NCBI GenBank assembly: GCA_938005265.1
Contig: CALLOA010000098.1
Location: forward strand, 1-64,000
Source: an uncultured Granulosicoccaceae bacterium
GTDB taxonomy: Bacteria > Pseudomonadota > Gammaproteobacteria > Granulosicoccales > Granulosicoccaceae
Length of the DNA: 64,000 nucleotides
Reading direction: 5' to 3'
Shown here: positions 18,304-27,285 of the stretch, piece by piece
Position numbering within the stretch: the stretch's first letter is position 1
How the letters are laid out: each line of letters opens with the position of its first letter
Made by a program: the position numbers and the translations under genes
The notes under the pieces: generated by a model
Told to the model about the DNA's origin: nothing
The model's database searches: none
The model's input: the letters and a program-made list of their open reading frames with translations, nothing else

Positions 18304-18645
18304 ATGAGCAATAAATCTGCGGAGTGTAAAGCCGCACCCGGCAAGTATATGCCCGTTATTGATCGCAACCGTTGTGAAGCGAAAGCGGATTGCGTGACAG
18401 TTTGCCCCTATAGCGTATTTGAGATCCAGCGGCTGGCTGAGGATGAACGAAAACAACTCAGCTTGCGTGGAAAAATAAAGGCATGGGCGCACGGTGGCAA
18501 TCAGGCCTACGTTGTTCAGCCTACTGCCTGCCAGGCATGTGGTTTGTGCATAGAGGCATGCCCTGAGGGTGCGATTCGATTGACTAGTACAAGTGATATT
18601 GTCGGCAACAATAGCACTACAAGTAATACTGATAACGCTGACTGA
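18304..18645 (+). CDS. Small ferredoxin with two cluster motifs
   Basis: A 113-residue soluble electron carrier. The first motif is C-x5-C-x3-C-P (RCEAKADCVTVCP), lacking the CxxCxxC spacing, while the second is a normal C-x2-C-x2-C-x3-C-P (CQACGLCIEACP). This layout fits a 7Fe-type ([3Fe-4S] plus [4Fe-4S]) ferredoxin, although two [4Fe-4S] clusters cannot be ruled out. A linker of about 40 residues separates the motifs. It lies 41 bases after the SDR gene on the same strand, so it may be co-transcribed, though SDR enzymes do not need ferredoxin. Confidence 0.85.
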   Translation: MSNKSAECKAAPGKYMPVIDRNRCEAKADCVTVCPYSVFEIQRLAEDERKQLSLRGKIKAWAHGGNQAYVVQPTACQACGLCIEACPEGAIRLTSTSDIVGNNSTTSNTDNAD

Positions 18646-18714
18646 CAGGTCTGTTGCTAAATTGGCTGCCGCCTAAACCTGTCCTTTAAAGTAATTCTCC
18701 AATCAATAGTTCCG

Positions 18715-19425
18715 TTATATCTGGCAATGCCCTGCACCTGGTGCTCTGATCCACCCGGAGCTTTCTGCCTCGGCACTACTCGAAAACCATTTCTCTCCTT
18801 TGGCTTCAGTGATCCGCGTTTTACTGTAAGAGCGGTCACCCGGGCAGTGATAGTAGCGGCTTCCTTTGCGATTGATATTGCCCTTTATTAAACGTGTTGA
18901 ATCGGGCGGCGGTATTTCCAGTTTTCTGCCGTTTTTCCGGTGATATTCCGGTTGTTCGAATGTGCCACTCCAGATGCCGCTCTGATTGTTGCGGGCTTCG
19001 TTCTCAAAGGGCGTATATTTATCTGAATATCGGCGGTAGGCGACCGCATAGCCGGTGTATACCATGGCTGCCGCCAGGTCGATATCATTAACATGGCAGG
19101 TTGCAATTCGCCGCCCGTAACGATCCAGGGTTTGCCATTCACAGGTAACGGTTTGATTGTTGGTTAACGCTTTCAGTGTCTCTTTGGCTTTTTGCCCACA
19201 TCGCCACAGGCGCCCGGCGCTGTCCTTGCAGCCCTGGTCACTTTCAAGCGCATCAATGCCATGTAGGCGATATTCGGCATTATCTATCCATAAGCCATCG
19301 CCATCGACCACTCTGGCCGTGCCAGAGTGTGATGCAGCTAAAGAGGGCTCGGGGTAGAGTGCTGGTGTTGTAAGACAAAATGCCAGAGCGACAACTCGCC
19401 CGGTGGTGTATCGCTGGGTCAACAT
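18715..19425 (-). CDS. Secreted thermonuclease-family (SNase-like) nuclease
   Basis: A 236-residue exported protein from the ATG at 19425; a GTG at 19452 is less likely. A signal peptide ends near LAAS. The staphylococcal-nuclease fold is clear: ARVVDGDGLWID, YRLHGIDALES (with the catalytic Arg and Glu) and DRYGRRIATC (second catalytic Arg). The extra C-terminal module (LIKGNINRKGSRYYHCPG, then TRITEAKGEKWF) is the one often found attached to this family. It probably degrades nucleic acid in the periplasm or medium. Confidence 0.88.
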   Translation of the reverse strand: MLTQRYTTGRVVALAFCLTTPALYPEPSLAASHSGTARVVDGDGLWIDNAEYRLHGIDALESDQGCKDSAGRLWRCGQKAKETLKALTNNQTVTCEWQTLDRYGRRIATCHVNDIDLAAAMVYTGYAVAYRRYSDKYTPFENEARNNQSGIWSGTFEQPEYHRKNGRKLEIPPPDSTRLIKGNINRKGSRYYHCPGDRSYSKTRITEAKGEKWFSSSAEAESSGWIRAPGAGHCQI

Positions 19426-19560
19426 GTAAGGTGCTCGCGGGAGAGGGCACAAGTTGTGGATTATAGCGGTTGCGCTTCATGTTGCTATCAAGTTCCTTTC
19501 ATATAGTGATCTTTGGTTGTTAGCGGATGCTGATAGCCGCCCTGAAAGGAATTGGGCATG

Positions 19561-19590
19561 TGCCCCATACAGATCTGCCCGATACAGATG
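19561..19590. repeat. Tandem 15-bp duplication
   Basis: Two imperfect copies, TGCCCCATACAGATC and TGCCCGATACAGATG, in the gap between the nuclease and modF genes; they differ at two of 15 positions. The copies follow each other without a spacer. Confidence 0.85.
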
Positions 19591-19625
19591 AGGCAGCACT
19601 TGCCAACCACAGGCAGCTTTAACGT

Positions 19626-21059
19626 CTAAAGGGAGTCAAGCGCCAGATAATTTTCTACACCCACTATTTTGTCTTCAGCATGGTGGTTAACATACAACAC
19701 GGTTGAGTCGCTGCGTGCACAAATCAGTTCTATCAGTGATAACACCTGTTGCCGGTTCATATCATCCAATCCCAGGCAGGGTTCATCCAGAATCAGTAGC
19801 GGAGGGTGTTTGACCATGGCTCTGGCGATCAACAGCAAACGCTGGTCTCCGTAGGATTGGCTGGTAAAAGTCTCATCTGCGCGATCGCGCATGCCCAGTA
19901 CTTCCAGCCATTGATTGGCTATGTCACGTTGATTGTCTGTGTACTTGCTGTACAGACCTATACTGTCGTAGAAACCTGAAATTATGACGTTTCGCAGGCT
20001 GGTACCAACGGTGTACTCCCATTGCAATGCGGTCGATACATAGCCGATAAACTGTTTAATTTGCCAGATGCTCTCGCCACTGCCGCGCTTGAAGCCAAAT
20101 ACAAAAATATCATTCACATAACACTGAGGGTGGTCACCGGTAATCAGCGATAGCAGGGCAGTTTTGCCGCTGCCGTTAGGCCCGGTCAGTTGCCAGTGTT
20201 CGCCGCGGTTGATAGTCCAGTCCAGATCTTTGAAAATGACCGTGTCCGTGTATTTAACTGCAGCACTTTTTAATTGCACCAACGGTTTTGCCGGATCAAG
20301 CTCTGGTAGGGTGTGGTCGATGTCAGTCGGGGGCAACGTCAGCTGTGTGGTTTTCAAGTGCATCAACTGTGTCAGCTGTTGATAAGCGTCGTGATCGTCT
20401 CGTGCAATTTGCTGTGTGAGTTTGCCATCCTGCATGAAGGCGATATGGGTGACGAACTCAGGGCATTGATCCAGCCTGTTAAGTACGATCACCATGGGGA
20501 TATGGCTGGCCAGGCTAAGCAAATGTTGTTGCAAGGCTGCAAGGCTTGCGGCATCAAGGCCTTCAAAGGGCTCATCCAGGATCAATAACTGCGGCTTGCT
20601 CGTAAGCGCGCGTATCAGCATGACCTTTCTGGTCTCACCCGTTGAGAGTTTTCTGAATGCTCGATCAAGAAGCGGGGTTAAGCCGAATTGCTCGCACAAT
20701 TTGTCTGCCAGTGTCTGGTCCTTGCATACCTGCGCGATGATTTCACCAGCCGGTGTGCCCTCGGCGATAACATCGAGAATGTCAGCGTCATCCTTGCGCC
20801 GTTCTGCTTCAATGAGCTCAGCCTGCGCTTCGAATGAGACAACTCCTATCCGTTCCGGCACTCCGGTAATGTAACCACCGTCAATGTCTCCAGCACCTGT
20901 AAGGATCGCCGCCAGCGCTGATTTGCCTGCTCCGTTGCTGCCGCAAATCATCCAGTGTTGGCCGGGAAAGAGTTGCCAGTTAATATTACTGCAGCGAAAC
21001 CCCTTGTCGAATTCTACCGTCAGATCACTTACGTTGATTAGCAGGTGTTGCATGGTCAT
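19626..21059 (-). CDS. modF: ModF-like double ABC ATPase
   Basis: A 477-residue cytoplasmic protein of two fused ABC ATPase domains with no membrane part. The first has Walker A GSNGAGKSA (about 40), signature LSTGETRKV and Walker B LLILDEP. The second has GPNGSGKTALL, a degenerate signature (SYGDQRLLL) and LLILDEPCLGLDD. The length, the paired domains and the IAQVCKD/RAFRKLSTGE context are those of ModF (PhrA), associated with molybdate genes in enterobacteria; its function is unclear even there. No modABC genes are in the window, but the molybdenum enzyme NasA is 15 kb away. Confidence 0.75.
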   Translation of the reverse strand: MTMQHLLINVSDLTVEFDKGFRCSNINWQLFPGQHWMICGSNGAGKSALAAILTGAGDIDGGYITGVPERIGVVSFEAQAELIEAERRKDDADILDVIAEGTPAGEIIAQVCKDQTLADKLCEQFGLTPLLDRAFRKLSTGETRKVMLIRALTSKPQLLILDEPFEGLDAASLAALQQHLLSLASHIPMVIVLNRLDQCPEFVTHIAFMQDGKLTQQIARDDHDAYQQLTQLMHLKTTQLTLPPTDIDHTLPELDPAKPLVQLKSAAVKYTDTVIFKDLDWTINRGEHWQLTGPNGSGKTALLSLITGDHPQCYVNDIFVFGFKRGSGESIWQIKQFIGYVSTALQWEYTVGTSLRNVIISGFYDSIGLYSKYTDNQRDIANQWLEVLGMRDRADETFTSQSYGDQRLLLIARAMVKHPPLLILDEPCLGLDDMNRQQVLSLIELICARSDSTVLYVNHHAEDKIVGVENYLALDSL

Positions 21060-21095
21060 CGGCTATGCAGGGTGTAGTGTATGAAGCGTGCGGGC

Positions 21096-21132
21096 AAAAA
21101 AAGGCCGGGCAGATCCCGGCCTTTTGTTTTTT
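21096..21132. terminator. Bidirectional rho-independent terminator
   Basis: Stem GGCCGGG (21103-21109), loop CAGAT, stem CCCGGCC (21115-21121), flanked by A7 upstream and T4GT6 downstream. It ends ilvC on the minus strand, and the poly-T on the other side makes it symmetrical. Confidence 0.93.
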
Positions 21133-21148
21133 CATTAAGACTTGGCGA

Positions 21149-22624
21149 TCAGACGATTTTTTTCATGTCGGACATGTAGCCACGCAGTGTTGAGCCAATG
21201 GCTTCAACCGGGTGGTTTCTTATCGCGTCATTGACTTCGATCAGGCGCGCGTTGTCCACACCAGTGTGATTCAGTTGCAGTCCGGCGCCGATAACATCGC
21301 TCTTGATATTTTTCATGAAGTCACCGAGCAGCGGTACGCAAGCATGGTTGTATAGGTAGCAGCCATACTCCGCGGTATCAGAAATAGTGGAATTCATTTC
21401 ATACAGTTTTTTGCGCGCGATAGTATTGGCAATCAGTGGTGTTTCATGCAGTGATTCGTAGTAGGCAGAATCGGCGATGATGCCAGCTGATGTCATGGTC
21501 TCGAATGCCAGTTCTACTCCTGCCTTGACCATGGCAACCATGAGTATGCCGTTGTCAAAGTATTCCTGTTCGGTGATCTCATCTTCAGTTGCCGGGGTTT
21601 TCTCGTAAGCGGTCTCTGCTGTGTCGGCGCGCCAGCCTAACAATTCCTTATCGTCATTCGCCCAATCCGCCATCATTGTTTCAGAGAATTTGCCCGTCAT
21701 GATGTCGTCCTGGTGCTTGTTGTAGAGCGGACGCATGATGTCTTTCATTTCTTCCGCCAGATCAAAAGCCTTGATTTTGGCCGGGTTGGAGAGTCTGTCC
21801 ATCATGTTGGTTACGCCACCGTACTTCAGTGCTTCGGTGACCGTTTCCCAGCCATACTGAATCAGTTTTGACGCATAGCCAGGGTCGATTCCTTCTTCGA
21901 TCATTTTATCGAAGCACAGTAGTGACCCGGTTTGCAGCATGCCGCAGAGGATAGTTTGTTCGCCCATCAGATCCGATTTAACTTCGGCAATAAAAGACGA
22001 CATCAGTACACCTGCCTTATGCCCACCCGTACCCACGGCATAGGCTTTGGCTAATGCCAGACCCTCGCCTTTGGGGTCATTGTTTTCGTGTACCGCGATC
22101 AATGTGGGAACACCGAAGCCGCGCACGTACTCGGCACGTACTTCCGAGCCCGGGCATTTGGGTGCAACCATGATGACTGTCAGGTCATCGCGTATCTGCA
22201 TACCTTCTTCAACGATATTGAACCCGTGTGAGTAGGAAAGGCATGCGCCTTCTTTCATGAGTGGCATGACACTATTAACAACGGCTGTGTGTTGCTTGTC
22301 CGGTGTAAGGTTGAGTACGACATCCGCTGTAGGTATCAGTTCTTCATATGTGCCCACAGTAAAGCCGTTTTCTGTGGCGTTTTTCCAGGACTGGCGTTTT
22401 TCGGCAATGGCCTCAGCGCGTAAAGTGTACGACACGTCAAGACCGCTATCACGCAGATTCAGGCCCTGGTTAAGGCCCTGCGCGCCACAGCCGATCACGA
22501 CCATCTTTTTGCCTTTCAGGGCATCGACTCCATCGCTGAATTCATCCAGATGCATGAACCGGCATTTGCCCAGCTGTTCCAGTTGTTCGCGTAGTGACAG
22601 GGTATTGAAATAGTTAGTCGACAT
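21149..22624 (-). CDS. ilvC: Ketol-acid reductoisomerase, class II
   Basis: Second common step of branched-chain amino acid synthesis: NADPH-dependent isomerisation and reduction of acetolactate or acetohydroxybutyrate. From the ATG at 22624 it has 491 residues, the enterobacterial long-form length, with [19 protein letters not shown] as N-terminus. The NADPH site [20 protein letters not shown] is present, followed by two knotted helical domains that hold the acidic metal ligands. It is divergent from ilvY, and the strong terminator at 21096 closes the unit. Expression is probably activated by IlvY with substrate as inducer, as in E. coli. Confidence 0.97.
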   Translation of the reverse strand: MSTNYFNTLSLREQLEQLGKCRFMHLDEFSDGVDALKGKKMVVIGCGAQGLNQGLNLRDSGLDVSYTLRAEAIAEKRQSWKNATENGFTVGTYEELIPTADVVLNLTPDKQHTAVVNSVMPLMKEGACLSYSHGFNIVEEGMQIRDDLTVIMVAPKCPGSEVRAEYVRGFGVPTLIAVHENNDPKGEGLALAKAYAVGTGGHKAGVLMSSFIAEVKSDLMGEQTILCGMLQTGSLLCFDKMIEEGIDPGYASKLIQYGWETVTEALKYGGVTNMMDRLSNPAKIKAFDLAEEMKDIMRPLYNKHQDDIMTGKFSETMMADWANDDKELLGWRADTAETAYEKTPATEDEITEQEYFDNGILMVAMVKAGVELAFETMTSAGIIADSAYYESLHETPLIANTIARKKLYEMNSTISDTAEYGCYLYNHACVPLLGDFMKNIKSDVIGAGLQLNHTGVDNARLIEVNDAIRNHPVEAIGSTLRGYMSDMKKIV

Positions 22625-22775
22625 GGTGATGGCTTCTACAGTCAGAGTTGAGTTCCATGCTCCCGCTTTTGGGGCGCTGCATGCTTTGCATTCTATCTTA
22701 AGTATCACATATCGCAAATTGAAATATATGAAACACTATGTCCCGATAAATGCAATTATGGGGTAGGCTGGGCAC
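22625..22775. promoter_or_regulatory. ilvC/ilvY divergent control region
   Basis: A 151-bp region between the two start codons. A partly symmetrical element CATAT-N13-ATATG (22708-22730) contains a TxGCAA-like core, and an AT-rich core covers 22690-22735. By analogy with ilvYC of enterobacteria it should hold the IlvY operators and both promoters, but I cannot fix the exact sites. Confidence 0.6.
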
Positions 22776-23651
22776 ATGAACATAAAGGCGCTTAACCATT
22801 TTCTTGCACTGGCTGAACACCTGCACTTCGGGCGAGCCAGCATAGCTTGTGATATCAGTATTTCGGCGTTGTCCCGCAATATCCGGCAACTGGAAGACGA
22901 GACGGGGGCCACACTTTTCATTCGTGATAACCGCTCCGTCAGTCTTACCGCCAAGGGGCTGAGATTCCAACAGTATGCAAAGGAATCCACCCGCCAATGG
23001 CGTTTCATATGTAATGAATTAGCGGATGCCGAGAATAAGTTGCAAGGGGAGATTAGTCTCTATTGCTCGGTCACGGCCAGCTACAGTATTTTGTTCGAAC
23101 TGCTTAACCGCTTTCGTCCCGATTACCCCGGAATAGAAATAAAACTGCATACCGGTGACCCAGAGCACGCGATTAGTCGCATAGTTGCGGGGGACGAGGA
23201 CGTTGCCATAGCCGCTTTGCCGCGTTCGGTTCCCAGGGGTGTGGAATTTAAATCTGTAACGATGTCACCGTTGTTATTTATAGCGCCACGCAAACAAGGT
23301 GAATTAAAAGTGCCTGCCAACAAAGCAGCAGAGTCGTGGAGTCAGGTGCCAATGATTCTTGCCGAGAGTGGTATAGCGCGCACCCGGGTCAACGACTGGT
23401 TCAGAGCGCTGGGTATCAGCCCGAAAATCTATGCACAGGTAGCAGGCAATGAAGCTATAGTCAGTATGGTGAGTCTGGGACTGGGCATCGGTGTAGTGCC
23501 AAAGATTGTAATCGATAACAGTCCCTTGGCTGATCGAATTCGGGTGTTGGATGTCAAGCCGCGCCTGGAGGCGTATAACCTTGGGTTATTCACACTGAAA
23601 CGCAATCTTTCCAATCCACTGGTTAAAGCGTTTTTTCAGCTGGTTGACTAA
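22776..23651 (+). CDS. ilvY: LysR-family regulator of ilvC
   Basis: A 291-residue LysR-type activator. The N-terminal winged helix (LNHFLALAEHLHFGRAS, SALSRNIRQLE) is followed by a periplasmic-binding-like effector domain. Several stretches (RDNRSVSLTAKG, GLGIGVVPKIVIDNSP) match IlvY, and the divergent position next to ilvC supports the assignment. It probably binds acetolactate or acetohydroxybutyrate and activates ilvC. Confidence 0.92.
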   Translation: MNIKALNHFLALAEHLHFGRASIACDISISALSRNIRQLEDETGATLFIRDNRSVSLTAKGLRFQQYAKESTRQWRFICNELADAENKLQGEISLYCSVTASYSILFELLNRFRPDYPGIEIKLHTGDPEHAISRIVAGDEDVAIAALPRSVPRGVEFKSVTMSPLLFIAPRKQGELKVPANKAAESWSQVPMILAESGIARTRVNDWFRALGISPKIYAQVAGNEAIVSMVSLGLGIGVVPKIVIDNSPLADRIRVLDVKPRLEAYNLGLFTLKRNLSNPLVKAFFQLVD

Positions 23652-23767
23652 CTATAGCTAATTAATGTCTCATGCCTATTGTATGATGAAGCCTGGCTGT
23701 AATGAACAACACCACGCTTGTTGCAACGATTGTTGTAGCGAGGTTGATAATTAACCGAGGTCGTATC

Positions 23768-23935
23768 ATGGGTTTTATGCTGATTTTGTTGGCGCTTAAT
23801 ATTGTTTGTGTTGTTGTGTGCCACAACATGGCAAAAGCGCGCGGAGCGAAGCCCGTGTTCTGGGGTGTAATGGGTGCTTTGTTTGGTCCGTTCGCTATAC
23901 CGTTTGCTTACAAGGCCAAACCTGCTGACTACTGA
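23768..23935 (+). CDS. Small membrane protein
   Basis: A 55-residue ORF from the ATG at 23768; an upstream in-frame ATG at 23702 would add 22 residues. There are two hydrophobic segments (about 2-19 and 30-46, the second reading FWGVMGALFGPFAIPFAY) with a positively charged KARGAK hinge between them, so both ends probably face the same side of the inner membrane. It lies 9 bases before the DUF1801 gene in the same direction. No family name can be given. Confidence 0.6.
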   Translation: MGFMLILLALNIVCVVVCHNMAKARGAKPVFWGVMGALFGPFAIPFAYKAKPADY

Positions 23936-23943
23936 GTAGCCTT

Positions 23944-24255
23944 GTGGAAATGCTGGCTCTGGCGGATGAGATTGAAGGTTTTATTCAGGAGGTTGTGCCC
24001 GAAGCCGAAACTGTACAGAAGTACGGGGGTACATTATTTACCTTGCTGCCTGAAGAGAAAGAAGGGCAGTTTTGCGGTGTATTCATACACAAGAAGCACG
24101 TTCAAATTTCTTTCAGTAAGGGTGCCAGTCTGAAAGACCCGGACGCTTTGTTGCTGGGTAGCGGGAAACTGCGCCGGCACGTCAATATTACATCCTCGGC
24201 CGAATTGGAACGTGGCAAACTAAAAAAGCTATTGCTACAAGCGGCTGGTCTGTAG
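23944..24255 (+). CDS. DUF1801-family small protein
   Basis: A 103-residue cytoplasmic protein with a GTG start. The pattern YGGTLFTLLPE, GVFIHKKHVQISFSKGASL and DALLLGSGKLRRHVN fits the DUF1801 (YdhG-like) fold, small alpha/beta proteins of unknown activity related in fold to frataxin and MmcQ. The separation of 9 bases from the preceding small membrane protein suggests one transcript. Confidence 0.75.
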   Translation: MEMLALADEIEGFIQEVVPEAETVQKYGGTLFTLLPEEKEGQFCGVFIHKKHVQISFSKGASLKDPDALLLGSGKLRRHVNITSSAELERGKLKKLLLQAAGL

Positions 24256-24442
24256 TGGGAGCTTTCTCTGTCGAAGAAGCTACACGCAACAGTCGGAATA
24301 GTAATTCGTACGATCAACACAGAGATATTGTGCAAACAGGGCCAACTGTTTGACTGATTAACAATTCCTCACATGACACGCCCGTGTTGTGGTTCTACAG
24401 TAACCCCATCCTTGGAATTAGCAACTAGGTATTACAAGCCCC

Positions 24443-26002
24443 ATGCGAAATCTTCTACTCTTTGCTGTATTAGCTTTAGCGCTGCCACAAACTGCATCAG
24501 CCCGGTTTACCGATTTTTCGTTCAATCGGGCAGGCACAAATTTCTGTGGTTTGTTGGAGTCCGGTCACGCTCTATGCACAAGCGGTAGTATTGACTCTAC
24601 GTTTTTAATGCCTGATCCCGAACAGACCTTTACCGCAATTGAGCTGGGTAATTTTTACGCCTGCGGAATTACCTCCCAAGGTGGGATTGAGTGTTTCGGG
24701 AGAGGGGGAGAAGGTCAGCTGTCACCACCTGAGTTTGACGCACCGGTGGTTAAACTAAGTGTGGGTGCCTATCATGCCTGCGCCATAGACAGCGATAGTA
24801 ATTTAAAGTGTTGGGGGCAGAACGTTCATGGTCAAACCGAGCCACCACAACCGACCAGCGGATTTCGCGATGTAGTTGCACGTAGTCTGTTTGATAGTTG
24901 CGGTGTCAGGGATAGTGGTGAACTGGTTTGTTGGGGCCGGGGGTTGACCCCTCAGTTCCCGCCAGGGCTGGACGATGCTTCACTCTCACCGATTGCACAA
25001 ATCAGCGCGAATGATATATCAGGCTGTGTGATTCGCGAAGATGGGACCGCCGATTGCTGGGAACGAATTACCTCTCAGGGTGAAACCAATGTTGTAACCG
25101 TTGCTGAATTTCGTGATGGGCCATACGAAAGGGCATTTCCTTTGGCCGCTGGTGATACCAGGCCCTATTGTGCGGTGACATTAAACGGTGAACTGGATTG
25201 TGCTGATGGGCCTTATGCGCGTGGACCCTCCAACTTCGCACCACTGCCGTTGGGCATTACTCGAGATACCCAACTGCATCAGCTTCTCCGTTCAAATGGG
25301 CTGTTCGTTCATGGTTTGACGTTTGATGATCGAATCGAAGCCGTCAATATAAGTCTTGGATCGGTTTTACAACGGCATCTGGATATTATCAATGGCGAAC
25401 TTACTCTTGATACCGTTACATTGAATGATGCCCAGTATTACGGAGCTGCTTTGGGTGTGGAGCTGTTTTTCAGCGTCAGGACTGAAAGTCAAAATCGCAC
25501 TCGTTTTCAAATAAACAACGATATAGAAATTTACAGGGATGGTGAATTGCTTGCCACTACAGATGGTATTGCGTCTTTTGTTGATTCATCAGCTGTTGAT
25601 GGACAGGAATATGAATACATGCTGCGAGTTGTTCATGCACTTGGGCAGGTGGGTGAATTCTCAAATGCTATTCAGATTGCCACTACAGCGGCGGGCACGG
25701 GGGACGTGTTGCTGCCTGTGCCTACAACAACCCGTCCTAACAGGCCTGCCGGCCTGCGTGCTGAAATTTACTTTTTTGACGTTGAGTTGTTTTGGGATAG
25801 AAACTTCAGCGGTAATGTTGAAGCTTACGAGATCAGGAAGGACGGCGAGTTAGTGGCTGTTACCCGTGGTACGTCGTGGTACGACGATACCAGTGTCAGT
25901 GGTGACAATCCACAGTATGACGTTTTAGCCGTTGGTCGAGATAATCAATTATTGGGTATTGATTCTGTGAGTGTTCAGATAGGGCCTGCTATTTGTCAGT
26001 AA
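24443..26002 (+). CDS. Secreted RCC1-like repeat protein with C-terminal FN3-like modules
   Basis: A 519-residue protein with a signal peptide (1-20, ALALPQTASA). About 20-250 holds six or so RCC1-like units, each with a Cys pair (ACGITSQGGIECFG, ACAIDSDSNLKCWG, SCGVRDSGELVCWG), as in extracellular RCC1-type propellers stabilised by disulfides. The C-terminal half has two fibronectin type III-like modules with an IYRDGELLATTDGIASFVD-type pattern. It is paralogous to the protein at 58432-60072. It is probably a cell-surface or periplasmic binding protein; the ligand is unknown. Confidence 0.8.
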   Translation: MRNLLLFAVLALALPQTASARFTDFSFNRAGTNFCGLLESGHALCTSGSIDSTFLMPDPEQTFTAIELGNFYACGITSQGGIECFGRGGEGQLSPPEFDAPVVKLSVGAYHACAIDSDSNLKCWGQNVHGQTEPPQPTSGFRDVVARSLFDSCGVRDSGELVCWGRGLTPQFPPGLDDASLSPIAQISANDISGCVIREDGTADCWERITSQGETNVVTVAEFRDGPYERAFPLAAGDTRPYCAVTLNGELDCADGPYARGPSNFAPLPLGITRDTQLHQLLRSNGLFVHGLTFDDRIEAVNISLGSVLQRHLDIINGELTLDTVTLNDAQYYGAALGVELFFSVRTESQNRTRFQINNDIEIYRDGELLATTDGIASFVDSSAVDGQEYEYMLRVVHALGQVGEFSNAIQIATTAAGTGDVLLPVPTTTRPNRPAGLRAEIYFFDVELFWDRNFSGNVEAYEIRKDGELVAVTRGTSWYDDTSVSGDNPQYDVLAVGRDNQLLGIDSVSVQIGPAICQ

Positions 26003-26066
26003 GTCTGGCCAGTACGTTCGTTTTTGCTGAACATGTTCTGTAACCTGTAAACCACCGCTACCGGGG

Positions 26067-27077
26067 TTATCCCCCGGGTAGTGATGCGCAGGGTATAAGA
26101 TCTACTGGCAACACCGGGGCTGCTGGTTCAAGAAGAGTGTTACCCGCTGATGTAACGAAGGTGATTCCGTTTTGCGTCGGCAGGATCATGATGGATTGTG
26201 TTCCCGGAGCGCTGTATTCATTGTTCGGTAATGCGCGAGTGGCAGATACCGTGACATTAAAACAATCAGTCTGCGTTTCTGAAGGTAAATATTCCACTAG
26301 AATGGTATTGCTGCGCAGCTCGTAAAAAAAACTGGTACCGCTCACCCGCCAAAAGCCCAAAACGTCTGCAGGAAAACCTTCTTCAGCTTCTAGTTGTCTC
26401 ACATGACTGGGTATGGGTGTCAGTTGTGTTGGTCTTTGCTCTGCAGAGAAAATGAGCTCATTGCCGAAGGAGAGAAAATAGTCATCGGTAATATTGTAAA
26501 TCTGCGCCACATCGAACAATTGTGCGTCTACTTCAAGTAATCCGGTTGGGCAGGTCTGCACCTCCCGGGAAACATTAATTTGCCAATCCGTGAAGCCGCA
26601 AGTTGCTGTCAGATTAAACGATTGCACGCTATCTGCAGATGTTGGTGTTACCAGTCGACCGGCAAGTCTGGCAAAGTCAAGCTCCCTGATTGTACGCCCA
26701 TCAGAAAGTTCTCGTTCCTCACCTTCACTAAAAACGGCAAACGCGGTGTCGGTGTATGCGAGGCTGGAACAATTGGTTCTGGCAAAGTTCCGGAATGTCA
26801 GCTCTACTGTGCCATCCGGATTGAAAGTCAGAAAGTTATTTCTGGAAGAGCCTGCGCTAATTTCACAACCCGCACCTTCCCAGCTACCCAGCAGTGGAGA
26901 GTCAGGGGCTGGTTCCTGAGAAAAGTCCGGGCCGGAGCCGTTGTTGGTGCCACTACTACAGGCTGCTATGAAAATCAGCATGAGAAAGTTAGTCAACAGG
27001 AATGGGTTCCTGGGTAGCAGGTGTCGACTAAATGATCTTGAACGAAAAGAGGAACAAAAAGAGAATTTTCCCAACAT
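26067..27077 (-). CDS. Secreted lipoprotein, unknown function
   Basis: A 336-residue protein. I chose the ATG at 27077 because a GGAG lies 8 bases upstream. The hydrophobic segment TNFLMLIFIAAC has a lipobox (IAAC), but about 35 residues of basic sequence precede it, which is long for a lipoprotein signal. The mature part starts Ser/Gly/Asn-rich and contains LLGSWEGAGCE and FRNFARTNCSSL, a lipocalin-like beta pattern with paired cysteines. It is convergent with the RCC1-like gene. No family recognised. Confidence 0.65.
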   Translation of the reverse strand: MLGKFSFCSSFRSRSFSRHLLPRNPFLLTNFLMLIFIAACSSGTNNGSGPDFSQEPAPDSPLLGSWEGAGCEISAGSSRNNFLTFNPDGTVELTFRNFARTNCSSLAYTDTAFAVFSEGEERELSDGRTIRELDFARLAGRLVTPTSADSVQSFNLTATCGFTDWQINVSREVQTCPTGLLEVDAQLFDVAQIYNITDDYFLSFGNELIFSAEQRPTQLTPIPSHVRQLEAEEGFPADVLGFWRVSGTSFFYELRSNTILVEYLPSETQTDCFNVTVSATRALPNNEYSAPGTQSIMILPTQNGITFVTSAGNTLLEPAAPVLPVDLIPCASLPGG

Positions 27078-27285
27078 TGACACAGCTCCAAAATACTATA
27101 GATCTTCGGCTGCCTTAGCTGGAATAGCGCTGGAATAAGATAGGCTAATTCAAGCTAAAGTTTGGCTGCCGATCCTTACGGCTGATCATAACAATACTAT
27201 GCGGCTAATGCATCTATGTCGTTCTTTTATGGAGACTACCCGGTTCGGTTTGCTTAAATTTTGATTGATTAGCTTGGTCGTTGCG

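Noticed and set aside
18644-18683. Rho-independent terminator after the ferredoxin gene
   Set aside because: GACAGGT/ACCTGTC can pair over a 26-base loop, but there is no following U-run and the loop is long, so support is too weak.
26058-26081. Terminator hairpin between convergent genes
   Set aside because: The imperfect CTACCGGGG/CCCCCGGGTAG stem overlaps the end of the lipoprotein coding sequence and lacks a U-run.
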